Shown piece after piece: positions 1 to 7,732 of a stretch of DNA of 47,243 nucleotides. The number at the start of each line of letters is the position of its first letter. Position 1 is the first letter of the stretch. The notes under the pieces are model-generated. The model was not told where the DNA came from. It did no database searches and saw only the letters and a program-made list of their open reading frames with translations. This DNA is from Bifidobacterium breve. GTDB lineage: Bacteria > Actinomycetota > Actinomycetes > Nanopelagicales > Nanopelagicaceae. The translations under genes were made by a program, and so were the position numbers. Location: NCBI GenBank assembly GCA_945890205.1, contig CAMDCL010000006.1:1-47243 (forward strand), read 5' to 3'.

Positions 1-672
1 CAAACACCTAACGTTATGCCTCATTTGCACATGCCTTTGCAATCTGGTTCAGATCGAATTCTGCAACACATGCGTCGGTCATATCGAACCGATAGATACT
101 TAGGAATTCTAGATCGCGTACGCGCAGCCATTCCACATGCTGCAATTACAACTGACATTATCGTTGGTTTCCCAGGTGAAACCGAGGAAGATTTTCAGGC
201 CACGTTAGATCTTTGCTCAACAGCACGTTTTACTGCTGCCTATACCTATCAATACTCCAAGCGTCCCCGAACACCTGCTGCGACAATGCCAGATCAGGTA
301 GCAGCGGAAATAGTAGGCGAGCGATATACACGTTTGCATAATCATCAACAGGAAATTTCCTTGTCGGTTAATCAAGAGGCTATCGCAACCACACATAAGG
401 TTTTAGTGGGGGACTATGAAGGTCGACGTGATGAGGCGCAAGAGCGTTTAACTGGTCGTAGCGAAGATTTCAGATTGGTGCACTTTGATAATAAGTTTGT
501 TGCTCGTCCTGGTGATGAAGTAACTGTAAAGATCACACAGGCATCTGCGCACTATTTGATTGGGGATCCGTTGTCGGTTCGCCAAACTAGGGGAGCTCAG
601 GCCCACCAAACTCGTACCGCCGACCCTGGACCTGCATCGACAATGCTAGGAATCCCAACGGTCAAGCGATGA
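1..672 (+). CDS. miaB: tRNA-2-methylthio-N6-dimethylallyladenosine synthase MiaB, 3' part
   Basis: Partial: the reading frame is open from base 1, so the N-terminal domain and the radical-SAM cysteine motif lie outside the window. The first visible residues (QTPNVMPHLHMPLQSGSDRI) and the later TTDIIVGFPGETEEDF stretch are characteristic of the C-terminal half of the MiaB radical-SAM barrel. A TRAM RNA-binding domain follows at about residues 128-195 of the fragment (VLVGDYEGRRDEAQERLTGR). MiaB adds the 2-methylthio group to i6A37 of tRNAs. Its stop overlaps the miaA start by 4 bp (ATGA), so the two consecutive enzymes of the same tRNA modification are translationally coupled. The last roughly 25 residues are a low-similarity tail. 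Confidence 0.95.
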   Translation, partial: QTPNVMPHLHMPLQSGSDRILQHMRRSYRTDRYLGILDRVRAAIPHAAITTDIIVGFPGETEEDFQATLDLCSTARFTAAYTYQYSKRPRTPAATMPDQVAAEIVGERYTRLHNHQQEISLSVNQEAIATTHKVLVGDYEGRRDEAQERLTGRSEDFRLVHFDNKFVARPGDEVTVKITQASAHYLIGDPLSVRQTRGAQAHQTRTADPGPASTMLGIPTVKR

Positions 673-1565
673 GATTGATTGTCATTTGTGGCGCTACCGC
701 CACAGGTAAGAGTGATCTAGCAGTTTTACTGGCAGAAAAAACAAATGCTGAAATCATTAATGCAGATTCAATGCAGCTATACCGAGGTATGGATATCGGA
801 ACAGCAAAGATAAGTATTGAAGAACGCCAAGGGATCGCGCACCACATGATGGATCTGCTTGATGTAACTGAGGATGCAAATGTTGCTTGGTATCAAGAGA
901 AGGCACGCTCTGTAATTTCAGAGATTCACGGCAGAGGTAAGGATGCGATCATTGTTGGGGGTACTGGGTTGTATATCAAAGCAATCTTGGATGAACTCAA
1001 CTTTCCTGATACAGATCCGGTGGTGCGGGCTGAGTTAGAGCTTGAACTTGCAACCAAGGGGATAGCACCGCTCTTTGAGCGGCTTGAAAAACTCGATCCA
1101 GCCGCTGCCCTTGCTATCGATAAAGCAAACTCTCGACGAGTTATACGCGCCCTAGAAGTTATTAAAATCACCGGAAAACCATTTACTGCAAACCTTCCAC
1201 GTGAGGAGAGCTCTCGCTACCCCAACGCCAAACAGTTTGGATTGGTTATGGAGCGCGATTCCTTGTCTGAGAGAATTTCACTGCGTGTAGATCAGATGTG
1301 GGAGAAGGGTTTGGTTCAGGAGGCTGAAAAATTATTAGCCGCTGGAATCATGCAAGGGACCACAGCTCAAAGAGCGCTGGGATATGCGCAGGTGATCGCG
1401 CAGATCGAGGGCAAAGTTTCTCAGGAAGAGGCTCAGGAGGAGACCAAGAGAGCGACTCGTCAGTATGCACGACGCCAAGAAACATGGTTCTCGCGAGATG
1501 AACGAATCACATGGATCTCACCAACGCAAAACGCCCTCGAGCGCATCCTTGAATCGATAAACTAA
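669..1565 (+). CDS. miaA: tRNA dimethylallyltransferase MiaA
   Basis: 298 aa, full length for the family. It transfers a dimethylallyl group to A37 of tRNAs that read UNN codons, producing the substrate of MiaB. A P-loop GATATGKSD lies near the N-terminus, followed by NADSMQLYRGMDIGTAK and GGTGLYIKAILDEL, which line the substrate channel. The C-terminal RATRQYARRQETWF segment is the tRNA-contacting motif. The ATG overlaps the miaB stop by 4 bp. dapF starts 5 bp after the miaA stop, so miaB-miaA-dapF-hflX reads as one operon. Confidence 0.97.
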   Translation: MRLIVICGATATGKSDLAVLLAEKTNAEIINADSMQLYRGMDIGTAKISIEERQGIAHHMMDLLDVTEDANVAWYQEKARSVISEIHGRGKDAIIVGGTGLYIKAILDELNFPDTDPVVRAELELELATKGIAPLFERLEKLDPAAALAIDKANSRRVIRALEVIKITGKPFTANLPREESSRYPNAKQFGLVMERDSLSERISLRVDQMWEKGLVQEAEKLLAAGIMQGTTAQRALGYAQVIAQIEGKVSQEEAQEETKRATRQYARRQETWFSRDERITWISPTQNALERILESIN

Positions 1566-1570
1566 CGATA

Positions 1571-2368
1571 ATGATCGCAACGTATGGCCATGGCACCGAA
1601 AATGATTTTGTTCTCGTTTTCGATCCTAATGAGGAGTATTCGATAACAACGGCGCAGACGGCAGCTATTTGCAATCGCGAAACCGGAGTCGGAGCTGATG
1701 GATTAATTAGAATGGTCAAGCGAGATGGTAAGTGGTTTATGGATTACCGAAACGCTGATGGATCTCTTGCTGAAATGTGCGGTAATGGAATTCGAGTTAT
1801 GGCGCGCTACTTGGTAGAGCGTGGGCACCAGCCAGAGGGTATTTTCGCCATTAATACCCGAGATGGCGTAAAACATCTTCGCGTTCCATTAACAGAGGAC
1901 ATCTCAGTCAATATGGGGCAGGTAACTGATGAGGGTGAAGCGATCACTGCGGGAACAAATGGCCATCTTTGGAATGGATACAACATCAGTGTTGGAAACC
2001 CTCACGCCGTTGTATTTGTTGATGATATGTCTGAGATTGGCGATCTTACAGAGCCACCTATTGTTAGACCTCGAGATTCCTATCCCGAAGGTGTCAATGT
2101 TGAGTTTGTAAAGATCACCGATGGCAATTCAATTCAGATGCGTGTATTTGAACGTGGATCGGGGGAGACCAGGTCATGTGGAACTGGAACATGTGCTGTT
2201 GCATTAGCTGCGACCCTTCACACAAAGGGAAAACTACCGGCAACCTGGATTATCAATCCACCCGGAGGCCGACTAGAAGTTTCTATTGATGGACATTCAA
2301 ACGCGACTTTGACCGGACCGGCTGTATTGATACGAGATGTAGATATTTCGGGGTTTCTACTTGAGTAA
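1571..2368 (+). CDS. dapF: diaminopimelate epimerase DapF
   Basis: 265 aa. It converts LL- to meso-diaminopimelate for lysine and peptidoglycan synthesis, implying a DAP-type cell wall. The two catalytic cysteines of this cofactor-independent racemase are visible in AEMCGNGIRVMARYL (about residue 75) and ETRSCGTGTCAVALA (about residue 205). The duplicated DapF fold spans the whole protein. The miaA-dapF-hflX order is common in Actinobacteria. The 3' end overlaps the hflX start by 8 bp. Confidence 0.97.
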   Translation: MIATYGHGTENDFVLVFDPNEEYSITTAQTAAICNRETGVGADGLIRMVKRDGKWFMDYRNADGSLAEMCGNGIRVMARYLVERGHQPEGIFAINTRDGVKHLRVPLTEDISVNMGQVTDEGEAITAGTNGHLWNGYNISVGNPHAVVFVDDMSEIGDLTEPPIVRPRDSYPEGVNVEFVKITDGNSIQMRVFERGSGETRSCGTGTCAVALAATLHTKGKLPATWIINPPGGRLEVSIDGHSNATLTGPAVLIRDVDISGFLLE

Positions 2369-3833
2369 GGATTTTGATTTAGAGTTTGAGAGGTTACTCA
2401 AAGAAAGTGCTCGAGTAGCGGCTGAGTTTGATGCTAGTGAAGAGGATCAAAATCTAGATCAATCTCAGGAGCTATCTGAGCGCCATGCCTTACGCCGTGT
2501 TCAAGGATTCTCCACAGAGCTTCAAGATATTTCTGAGGCTGAGTATCGCCAACTTCAGTTAGAACGAGTTGTGCTTGTAGGTGTTTGGACTGAAGGAACT
2601 ATTAAGGATGCGGAAAACTCTTTGGCAGAGCTCAAAGCACTTGCAGAAACTGCTGGTTCAGAAGTTCTTGAGGGTTTGATTCAGCGTCGCGATAAGCCAG
2701 ATCCTGCAACATATATTGGTTCAGGAAAGGTTATAGAGCTTAAGCAGGTCGTGATGTCTACTGGAGCCGACACCGTTGTATGTGATGGTGAGCTATCTCC
2801 ATCACAACTTCGCCAGCTTGAAGATAAGTTGAAGGTAAAGGTTGTTGATCGAACCGCTTTGATTTTAGATATCTTCGCTCAGCATGCAAAGAGTAAGGAG
2901 GGTAAGGCGCAGGTTGAGTTGGCTCAAATCGCATACTTACTTCCACGTCTTCGCGGTTGGGGAGATTCACTGTCACGTCAGGTAGGCGGACGTGCAGCAG
3001 GTGGTGCTGGTATTGGTGGACGTGGTCCCGGTGAAACAAAGATTGAAACCGATCGCCGCCGTATCAGAGACAAGATGGCCAAACTTCGTCGTGAGATCGC
3101 CGAGATGAAGGTATCGCGAGATACCAAACGCCAAGAACGACGTCGATTCAATATTCCATCGGTAGCTATTGCTGGATACACAAACGCTGGCAAATCCTCA
3201 TTGCTCAATAAGTTAACTGATGCGGGCGTATTAGTTGAAAATGCTCTCTTTGCTACTTTAGATCCAACTGTGCGCAAGACTCAAACTAGTGATGGGCGTG
3301 TTTATACCCTCAGCGATACCGTGGGTTTTGTCAGACACCTTCCGCATCAATTGATCGATGCTTTCAAATCAACACTTGAAGAGGTTTCAGAATCAGATTT
3401 GATCGTGCATGTTGTAGATGGTTCACACGCAGATCCCTTTGAGCAGATCAGAGCTGTTCGCTTGGTTATTGATGAAATTGGGGGCAAGGATATTCCTGAG
3501 ATAATTGCGATCAACAAGGTTGATATTGCAGATCCTCATGTGATTATGGAGATATTGCGTAAAGAACCAAACAGTTACGCCTTTTCAGTCAGAACAGGTT
3601 TTGGAATTGATGGTCTCTTGCATGCGATTGAAAACTCATTACCTCGCCCATCTGTAGAGATTAATGTTGTTATTCCATATGACAGAGGCGATCTAGTTCA
3701 TGCTATTCATGAGCGGGGCGAGATTTTTTCTGAGCAGTACATCGCAGAGGGAACCTCGATCCACGCCCGCGTCGATGGGGGATTGGCCCAAAAAATTGAA
3801 AAGAGTCAGGGAAGTGAAAAATCTCCGCAATGA
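2361..3833 (+). CDS. hflX: ribosome-associated GTPase HflX
   Basis: 490 aa. HflX is a GTPase that splits or rescues stalled ribosomes under stress. The N-terminal HflX domain (about residues 69-250) contains DPATYIGSGKVIELK and the glycine-rich GGRAAGGAGIGGRGPGETKI loop. The G domain follows: G1 GYTNAGKSSLLNKL (about residue 270), G3 DTVGFVRHLPHQL, and G4 NKVD. The assigned start is a TTG that overlaps the dapF stop; no strong ribosome-binding site is visible, so the exact N-terminus is uncertain. The first roughly 60 residues are acidic and poorly conserved. It is the last gene of the miaB operon. Confidence 0.95.
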   Translation: MSKDFDLEFERLLKESARVAAEFDASEEDQNLDQSQELSERHALRRVQGFSTELQDISEAEYRQLQLERVVLVGVWTEGTIKDAENSLAELKALAETAGSEVLEGLIQRRDKPDPATYIGSGKVIELKQVVMSTGADTVVCDGELSPSQLRQLEDKLKVKVVDRTALILDIFAQHAKSKEGKAQVELAQIAYLLPRLRGWGDSLSRQVGGRAAGGAGIGGRGPGETKIETDRRRIRDKMAKLRREIAEMKVSRDTKRQERRRFNIPSVAIAGYTNAGKSSLLNKLTDAGVLVENALFATLDPTVRKTQTSDGRVYTLSDTVGFVRHLPHQLIDAFKSTLEEVSESDLIVHVVDGSHADPFEQIRAVRLVIDEIGGKDIPEIIAINKVDIADPHVIMEILRKEPNSYAFSVRTGFGIDGLLHAIENSLPRPSVEINVVIPYDRGDLVHAIHERGEIFSEQYIAEGTSIHARVDGGLAQKIEKSQGSEKSPQ

Positions 3834-3954
3834 GTGGGGAATAACCCCGACACGCCGAGTGTTATAGAGCATGAGAGGCTTGAAGTGCGCCATGATGCGC
3901 CCGCAAGCCCAAATTGAAGAGTCAAGTTCGAGTGATTGAAAGGCGGTGAGAGCG

Positions 3955-4251
3955 ATGGCAACAGATTACGACACACCCAGAAAAACCGATGAGGAACTTC
4001 ATGAGGAGTCTCTTGAAGAACTCAAGGCCAAGCGTGTTGATGCTCAATCCGGTCAAATCGATGTTGATGAAGCTGAGGCCGCTGAAAACCTTGAACTTCC
4101 AGGTGCAGATCTTTCAGGCGAAGAGCTTGCTGTGCGTGTTGTTCCAAAGCAGGTAGATGAGTTCACATGCTCTCGATGTTTCTTGGTTCACCACATCACT
4201 CAATTAGCAAAGGGCGAGGGCGCTAAAGCTGTTTGTAAAGAGTGTAATTAG
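3955..4251 (+). CDS. DUF4193 family small zinc-ribbon-like protein
   Basis: 98 aa. I recognise it as the actinobacterial DUF4193 family of unknown function. The acidic N-terminal half (DEELHEESLEELKAKR...) is followed by a C-terminal knuckle with C72xxC75 and C94xxC97, which probably binds zinc. The ATG at 3955 is preferred over an in-frame GTG at 3946 because it gives the family N-terminus MATDYDTP and has a GGTGAG ribosome-binding site just upstream. It is monocistronic and converges on DUF3093 with a 4-bp stop/stop overlap. DUF4193 next to DUF3093 and dut is a conserved actinobacterial neighbourhood. Confidence 0.9.
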   Translation: MATDYDTPRKTDEELHEESLEELKAKRVDAQSGQIDVDEAEAAENLELPGADLSGEELAVRVVPKQVDEFTCSRCFLVHHITQLAKGEGAKAVCKECN

Positions 4252-4273
4252 TTTTTAAGAGCTTCAACTAATT
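4246..4273. terminator. inverted repeat at the DUF4193/DUF3093 convergent junction
   Basis: Perfect 8-bp inverted repeat, AATTAGTT at 4246-4253 and AACTAATT at 4266-4273, with a 12-nt loop. It covers the shared stop codons and the last codons of the minus-strand gene. The stem is AT-rich and no long T run follows, so termination is possible but weak in either direction. Confidence 0.35.
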
Positions 4274-4694
4274 TATTGGGATTATTACTGGTGATGAGCC
4301 AGTATGGAGTTGAGTCCCGGTCATCGGCTAGTTCAACTTTGGCCGCGGTGCTGGACCAGAATCTAATCGCCAAAAAGGCTGATGGGTCGGCATCACGAGT
4401 GCGAGTTAACTTCAATTCAGATGGAGTTAAGGCAAGTACTTCTCCGATATATCTGTGTTGTATCTTTGCATGACCTACTCGCAGCTCTTTCTCATCGACT
4501 TCGATGATTAAAGCTGTTCTAAAGTACAAAATAACAAGCCAGCAGGTTAATACGATGAAGATTAGCAAGGCTGGGGTATTTCCCAGAGCGGCCCAAATCG
4601 ATAGCACTAATGAGAGAAATAAAAAGTAGACAAAGGCGATAAGCCATAGTGGCGCACGTATCACTTCTCTGTATCTCACACCTTTTTCTGGCAT
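4248..4694 (-). CDS. DUF3093 family membrane protein
   Basis: 148 aa from the ATG at 4694. The reading frame stays open to 4817, but the family N-terminus begins at MPEKGVRYREVIRAPLW. A TACGGT hexamer sits 6 bases upstream of this ATG, supporting a leaderless start. Two hydrophobic helices (LWLIAFVYFLFLSLVLSIW and ALLIFIVLTCWLVILYF) form a hairpin and are followed by a cytoplasmic beta-rich C-terminal domain. The function is unknown; I recognise it as the DUF3093 family found beside dut in Actinobacteria. It is divergent from the PaaI-like gene with only 40 bp between starts. Confidence 0.88.
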   Translation of the reverse strand: MPEKGVRYREVIRAPLWLIAFVYFLFLSLVLSIWAALGNTPALLIFIVLTCWLVILYFRTALIIEVDEKELRVGHAKIQHRYIGEVLALTPSELKLTRTRDADPSAFLAIRFWSSTAAKVELADDRDSTPYWLITSNNPNKLVEALKN

Positions 4695-4700
4695 GGGATT

Positions 4701-4706
4701 ACCGTA
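4701..4706 (-). promoter_or_regulatory. predicted -10 (TACGGT) of a leaderless DUF3093 transcript
   Basis: TACGGT lies 6 bases before the ATG at 4694, matching the TANNNT-N6/7-start pattern found at 16 starts in this window. No ribosome-binding site is visible. Confidence 0.5.
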
Positions 4707-4722
4707 TCGGATATTGAGGGAG

Positions 4723-4728
4723 TAAAGT
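4723..4728 (+). promoter_or_regulatory. predicted -10 (TAAAGT) of a leaderless PaaI-like transcript
   Basis: TAAAGT followed by TGGGCT and then the ATG at 4735. It lies 16 bp from the opposing -10 of DUF3093, so the two promoters share DNA. Confidence 0.5.
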
Positions 4729-4734
4729 TGGGCT

Positions 4735-5319
4735 ATGGCACGTATCGCAAGTACGACCGCTCCTGAAGGAGCACCACTTCCAGAACGCCATCCTTTGGCA
4801 CCGGCTGCTGGCAGCAAGATCCCATCACACTTTGGGCACTGCTTTGGTTGCGGAGATCTTCATCCAACTGGATTGCATCTAGTTGCTTATGCTGGAACTG
4901 GTTTAGATATTTCTGCTCAATTTACAGTCAATGAAAATCACCAAGGCGCACCTGGTCTTGCACATGGCGGTTTATTGTCACTTGCCTTTGATGAGGCTTT
5001 AGGAAAGCTCATGTGGTTGTTACGTGCACCTGCTGTGACTGGACGTTTAGAAACTGATTTTATGATTCCGGTTCCAATTGGATCCACCTTGCACATCACC
5101 GCTGAAATTACAGGCCAGGTCAATCGTAAGGTGTACACATCAGCGATAGGACGTTTGAATTCACCAGATGGCGAGATCGCCGTCAAAGCCGCTGCTCTTT
5201 ATATTGTTGTACCGATGGAACACTTTATGAATAACGCACCCAAGGAGTATCTAGAACAGATTGCAAAAACTCCAGAGCTCATGGCCTTTGTTGATCCGAC
5301 CTTTGAGGTGAACCCATAA
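4735..5319 (+). CDS. PaaI-type hotdog-fold thioesterase
   Basis: 194 aa. It is a hotdog-fold acyl-CoA thioesterase of the PaaI/YbgC-like group. The N-terminal HFGHCFGCGDLHPTGLHL and the active-site region HQGAPGLAHGGLLSLAFDEA are typical of PaaI-like enzymes found beside dut in some Actinobacteria. The natural acyl substrate cannot be read from sequence. The C-terminal roughly 30 residues extend beyond the core fold. It heads a three-gene unit with dut and the DUF3159 gene; its TAA stop shares one base with the dut ATG. Confidence 0.85.
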   Translation: MARIASTTAPEGAPLPERHPLAPAAGSKIPSHFGHCFGCGDLHPTGLHLVAYAGTGLDISAQFTVNENHQGAPGLAHGGLLSLAFDEALGKLMWLLRAPAVTGRLETDFMIPVPIGSTLHITAEITGQVNRKVYTSAIGRLNSPDGEIAVKAAALYIVVPMEHFMNNAPKEYLEQIAKTPELMAFVDPTFEVNP

Positions 5320-5765
5320 TGATTAAGCCTTTACAGGTACTCATTACCCGACTTGATGAGTCGATCCCACTTCCGGTTTATGCAAAGGGTGGAGATGCCG
5401 GAGCAGATATCGTGTCACGTATTGATATCACGCTAAATCCAGGGGAAAGGGCGTTAGTTCCCACCGGAATTTCAATCGCTCTGCCAGATGGTTACGCCGC
5501 CTTTGTTCATCCACGATCTGGACTTGCGATTAAGCATGGCGTCACAATGGTGAACGCTCCCGGAACGGTTGATGCAGGTTTTAGGGGAGAGCTTCAGTGC
5601 ATCATGATCAACCATGATCCGAAGGAGTCCATCACCTTTAAAAAGGGGGATCGAATCGCCCAACTTGTGATTCAAAAGGTTGAACGTGCCGAGTTTGTTG
5701 AGGTCCATGACTTACCTGGCTCAGGTCGAGGCAGTGGTGGTTTTGGCTCGACGGGACGCTCATGA
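5319..5765 (+). CDS. dut: dUTP diphosphatase (dUTPase)
   Basis: 148 aa, the standard length of a trimeric dUTPase. It hydrolyses dUTP to dUMP, keeping uracil out of DNA and feeding thymidylate synthesis. All family motifs are visible: GDAGADI (motif 1), HPRSGLAIKHGV (motif 2), NAPGTVDAGFRGEL (motif 3), GDRIAQLVIQKV (motif 4), and the glycine-rich C-terminal arm GRGSGGFGSTGR (motif 5) that closes over the nucleotide. It is coupled by TAATG to the thioesterase and by ATGA to the DUF3159 gene. Confidence 0.97.
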   Translation: MIKPLQVLITRLDESIPLPVYAKGGDAGADIVSRIDITLNPGERALVPTGISIALPDGYAAFVHPRSGLAIKHGVTMVNAPGTVDAGFRGELQCIMINHDPKESITFKKGDRIAQLVIQKVERAEFVEVHDLPGSGRGSGGFGSTGRS

Positions 5766-6382
5766 GTCAACATCACGAGGATCGTGACAAGGTTGTTAAC
5801 GCACTAGGTGGAAAAAAGGGCTTAATTGATTCTGGATTGCCGGCGGTAGTTTTTCTACTTGTTTTTAACTTTACCAAGGATATTCAAGGAGCAACGTGGG
5901 CAGCCCTTTCCCTCTCAATTACTTTGGCCATCATCCGATTAATTCGTAAAGACACGATCCAACACTCAGTATCTGGTGTGATCGGTGTTTTGATCTGTGC
6001 ATACTTTGCTAATCGCAGCGGCAATGCAAGTGATTTTTATATCCCAAAACTTCTGACAAACCTTGGCTATGGCTCTGTCTACTTGATTGCCAACCTGGTC
6101 GGCTGGCCGATCTTGGGCCTAGTTCTAGGACCACTCCTGGGTGAGAACTTTACCTGGCGCAACAATCCCGCTCGAAAAAAGATGTATATCAAGGCTAGTT
6201 GGCTTTGGGTCGGAATGTTTTTTCTTAGAATCGCTGTGCAGTATCCAATTTACAGAAGTGGAAATGTAAATCTCTTGGGAACGGTTAATTTAGCGATGGG
6301 ATACCCCTTGTTCTTTGCAACAGCATATGGAACATGGTTAATAATTAAATCTGGTCCGCCTGCGCAAAAAACTACAGATTAA
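5762..6382 (+). CDS. DUF3159 family integral membrane protein
   Basis: 206 aa. It matches the actinobacterial DUF3159 family, with about five or six hydrophobic helices and no visible catalytic motif. Family landmarks are GLIDSGLPAVVFLLVFN near the N-terminus, a central GWPILGLVLGPLLGE, and NPARKKMYIKASWLW ahead of the last helices. The function is unknown. The ATG overlaps the dut stop by 4 bp. In many Actinobacteria DUF3710 and OB-fold genes sit between dut and this gene; here they are absent. Confidence 0.88.
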   Translation: MSQHHEDRDKVVNALGGKKGLIDSGLPAVVFLLVFNFTKDIQGATWAALSLSITLAIIRLIRKDTIQHSVSGVIGVLICAYFANRSGNASDFYIPKLLTNLGYGSVYLIANLVGWPILGLVLGPLLGENFTWRNNPARKKMYIKASWLWVGMFFLRIAVQYPIYRSGNVNLLGTVNLAMGYPLFFATAYGTWLIIKSGPPAQKTTD

Positions 6383-7035
6383 GAGATAAAGCAGGACTTA
6401 ATAAGTGATTCAGCATCAGCGGATGCAACAAAGAGCAGCTCATCTCCAGCAGCAAAAACATCATGTGCTTGTGCCGTGATTACCCTGCCATCACGAACGA
6501 TTGCTGCCAACGCTGCATTTTCTGGAAGTTCAATCTCTTCAACGGTCTTACCTATGCAGGCTGATCCATCTGGGAGAGTAAGTTCTACAAGGTTTGCTTG
6601 ACCTTTTCTAAATGAAAAGAGACGAACAACATCACCCACGCTTACCGCTTCTTCAACAAGTGCAGAGATTATTCGAGGGGTTGATACCGCAACATCTACA
6701 CCCCATGAAGAGTCAAAGAGCCACTCATTCTTTGGGTGATTGATTCGAGCAACTACGCGAGGAACACCGTATTCGGTCTTTCCCAGAAGTGATGTCACAA
6801 GATTTGCCTTGTCATCACCTGTTGCTGCAACCAAAACTTGGCAGTTATTCAGGTGGGCGTTATCCAGCGAGGTAATCTCACAAGCATCTGCCATAAGCCA
6901 TTCAGCATCTGGAACACTCTCAAGCTTAAGTGCCTTTGGATCCTTATCAATCAAAAGTACTTGATGTCCATTATCTAAAAGTTCGCGCGCGATTGCTCGC
7001 CCCACATTTCCGGCTCCTGCGATTGCAATTCTCAT
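6379..7035 (-). CDS. TrkA-family K+ uptake regulatory protein (CeoC-like)
   Basis: 218 aa. The Rossmann RCK_N domain opens with MRIAIAGAGNVGRAIARELL (GxGxxG). The second-strand acidic residue (LLIDKD) indicates NAD(H) binding. It is followed by the RCK_C ligand domain, about residues 135-215. It should gate or regulate a potassium transporter at the membrane. It is the downstream partner of the second TrkA-like gene, coupled by a 4-bp overlap, as in the CeoB/CeoC pair. No transporter gene lies in this window. It converges on the DUF3159 gene with a 4-bp stop/stop overlap. Confidence 0.92.
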   Translation of the reverse strand: MRIAIAGAGNVGRAIARELLDNGHQVLLIDKDPKALKLESVPDAEWLMADACEITSLDNAHLNNCQVLVAATGDDKANLVTSLLGKTEYGVPRVVARINHPKNEWLFDSSWGVDVAVSTPRIISALVEEAVSVGDVVRLFSFRKGQANLVELTLPDGSACIGKTVEEIELPENAALAAIVRDGRVITAQAHDVFAAGDELLFVASADAESLIKSCFIS

Positions 7036-7700
7036 CCACGTTCACCTTCCGGTGTGTTTGCCAGTATCTCTTCTGTGCGAGCCACATCGGCATCTGAAAC
7101 CATGACATGGATGAGATCGCCCTGTTGTAAAACTGTGTGCTCATCAGGGATAAGTCCTTCTCCAAGACGTGTAATGAAAGCTACCCGTGCAGGTGTGAGG
7201 GCATCAATCAAAAGTATTTGACGGCCATACCAATCATCGTGGGGATGCATTTCGCACAGTTGCACCATGCCGGTTGCATCTCTCCATTCAGAGCGAGAGC
7301 CTTCAGGAACAAGGCGTCGCAAGATTTGATCCGTTGCCCATAGGACCGTTGCAACCGTTGGAATTCCTAGACGCTGGTAGATCTCAGCGCGTCCTGGATC
7401 ATAAATACGGGCAACAACATTTCCGACCCCATAGGTTTCGCGAGCAACGCGAGCGGCCAAGATATTGGAGTTGTCACCATTGCTTACTGCGGCAAAGGCA
7501 TCAGCATCTTGAATGCCCGCCTCTAAAAGTGTGTCTCGATCAAAGCCAACACCGGTAACTGTGCGACCTTTAAAATTTGGACCAAGGCGGCGAAAAGCTT
7601 CGCGGGCTTGATCGATGATGGCAACTGTATGTCCAGCAGCTTCGAGTTCTGTGGCCAGTGATGAACCAACTCGACCGCAACCCATGATTACTACGTGCAC
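7032..7700 (-). CDS. TrkA-family K+ uptake regulatory protein (CeoB-like)
   Basis: 222 aa from a GTG at 7700 (MHVVIMGCGRVGSSLATELE). The frame stays open to 7742, but that would overlap the divergent methyltransferase start. The GTG gives the canonical RCK_N beginning and has TAAGTT 7 bases upstream. The domains are RCK_N (GCGRVG, then AIIDQ) and RCK_C (about residues 135-215, RQILLIDALTPARVAFITRL). Paired with the next gene, it likely forms a hetero- or homo-oligomeric gating ring for a K+ transporter encoded elsewhere. Confidence 0.9.
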   Translation of the reverse strand: MHVVIMGCGRVGSSLATELEAAGHTVAIIDQAREAFRRLGPNFKGRTVTGVGFDRDTLLEAGIQDADAFAAVSNGDNSNILAARVARETYGVGNVVARIYDPGRAEIYQRLGIPTVATVLWATDQILRRLVPEGSRSEWRDATGMVQLCEMHPHDDWYGRQILLIDALTPARVAFITRLGEGLIPDEHTVLQQGDLIHVMVSDADVARTEEILANTPEGERG

Positions 7701-7707
7701 AGGATGT

Positions 7708-7713
7708 AACTTA
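7708..7713 (-). promoter_or_regulatory. predicted -10 (TAAGTT) of a leaderless ceoB-like transcript
   Basis: TAAGTT is followed by ACATCCT and then the GTG at 7700. Only 6 bp separate it from the opposing -10 of the methyltransferase gene. Confidence 0.45.
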
Positions 7714-7719
7714 CACCCA

Positions 7720-7725
7720 TAAACT
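7720..7725 (+). promoter_or_regulatory. predicted -10 (TAAACT) of a leaderless methyltransferase transcript
   Basis: TAAACT is followed by TCCTTCC and then the ATG at 7733. The divergent starts are 32 bp apart, so each promoter's -35 region must overlap the other's -10. Confidence 0.5.
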
Positions 7726-7732
7726 TCCTTCC

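Noticed and set aside
3834-3954. Possible small RNA or tRNA in the hflX-DUF4193 gap
   Set aside because: No cloverleaf or T-loop consensus and no strong hairpin; a TATAGA at 3863 lacks a convincing -35.
4695-4817. N-terminal extension of DUF3093
   Set aside because: It would overlap the start of the divergent thioesterase; the family start and a -10-like box fit 4694.
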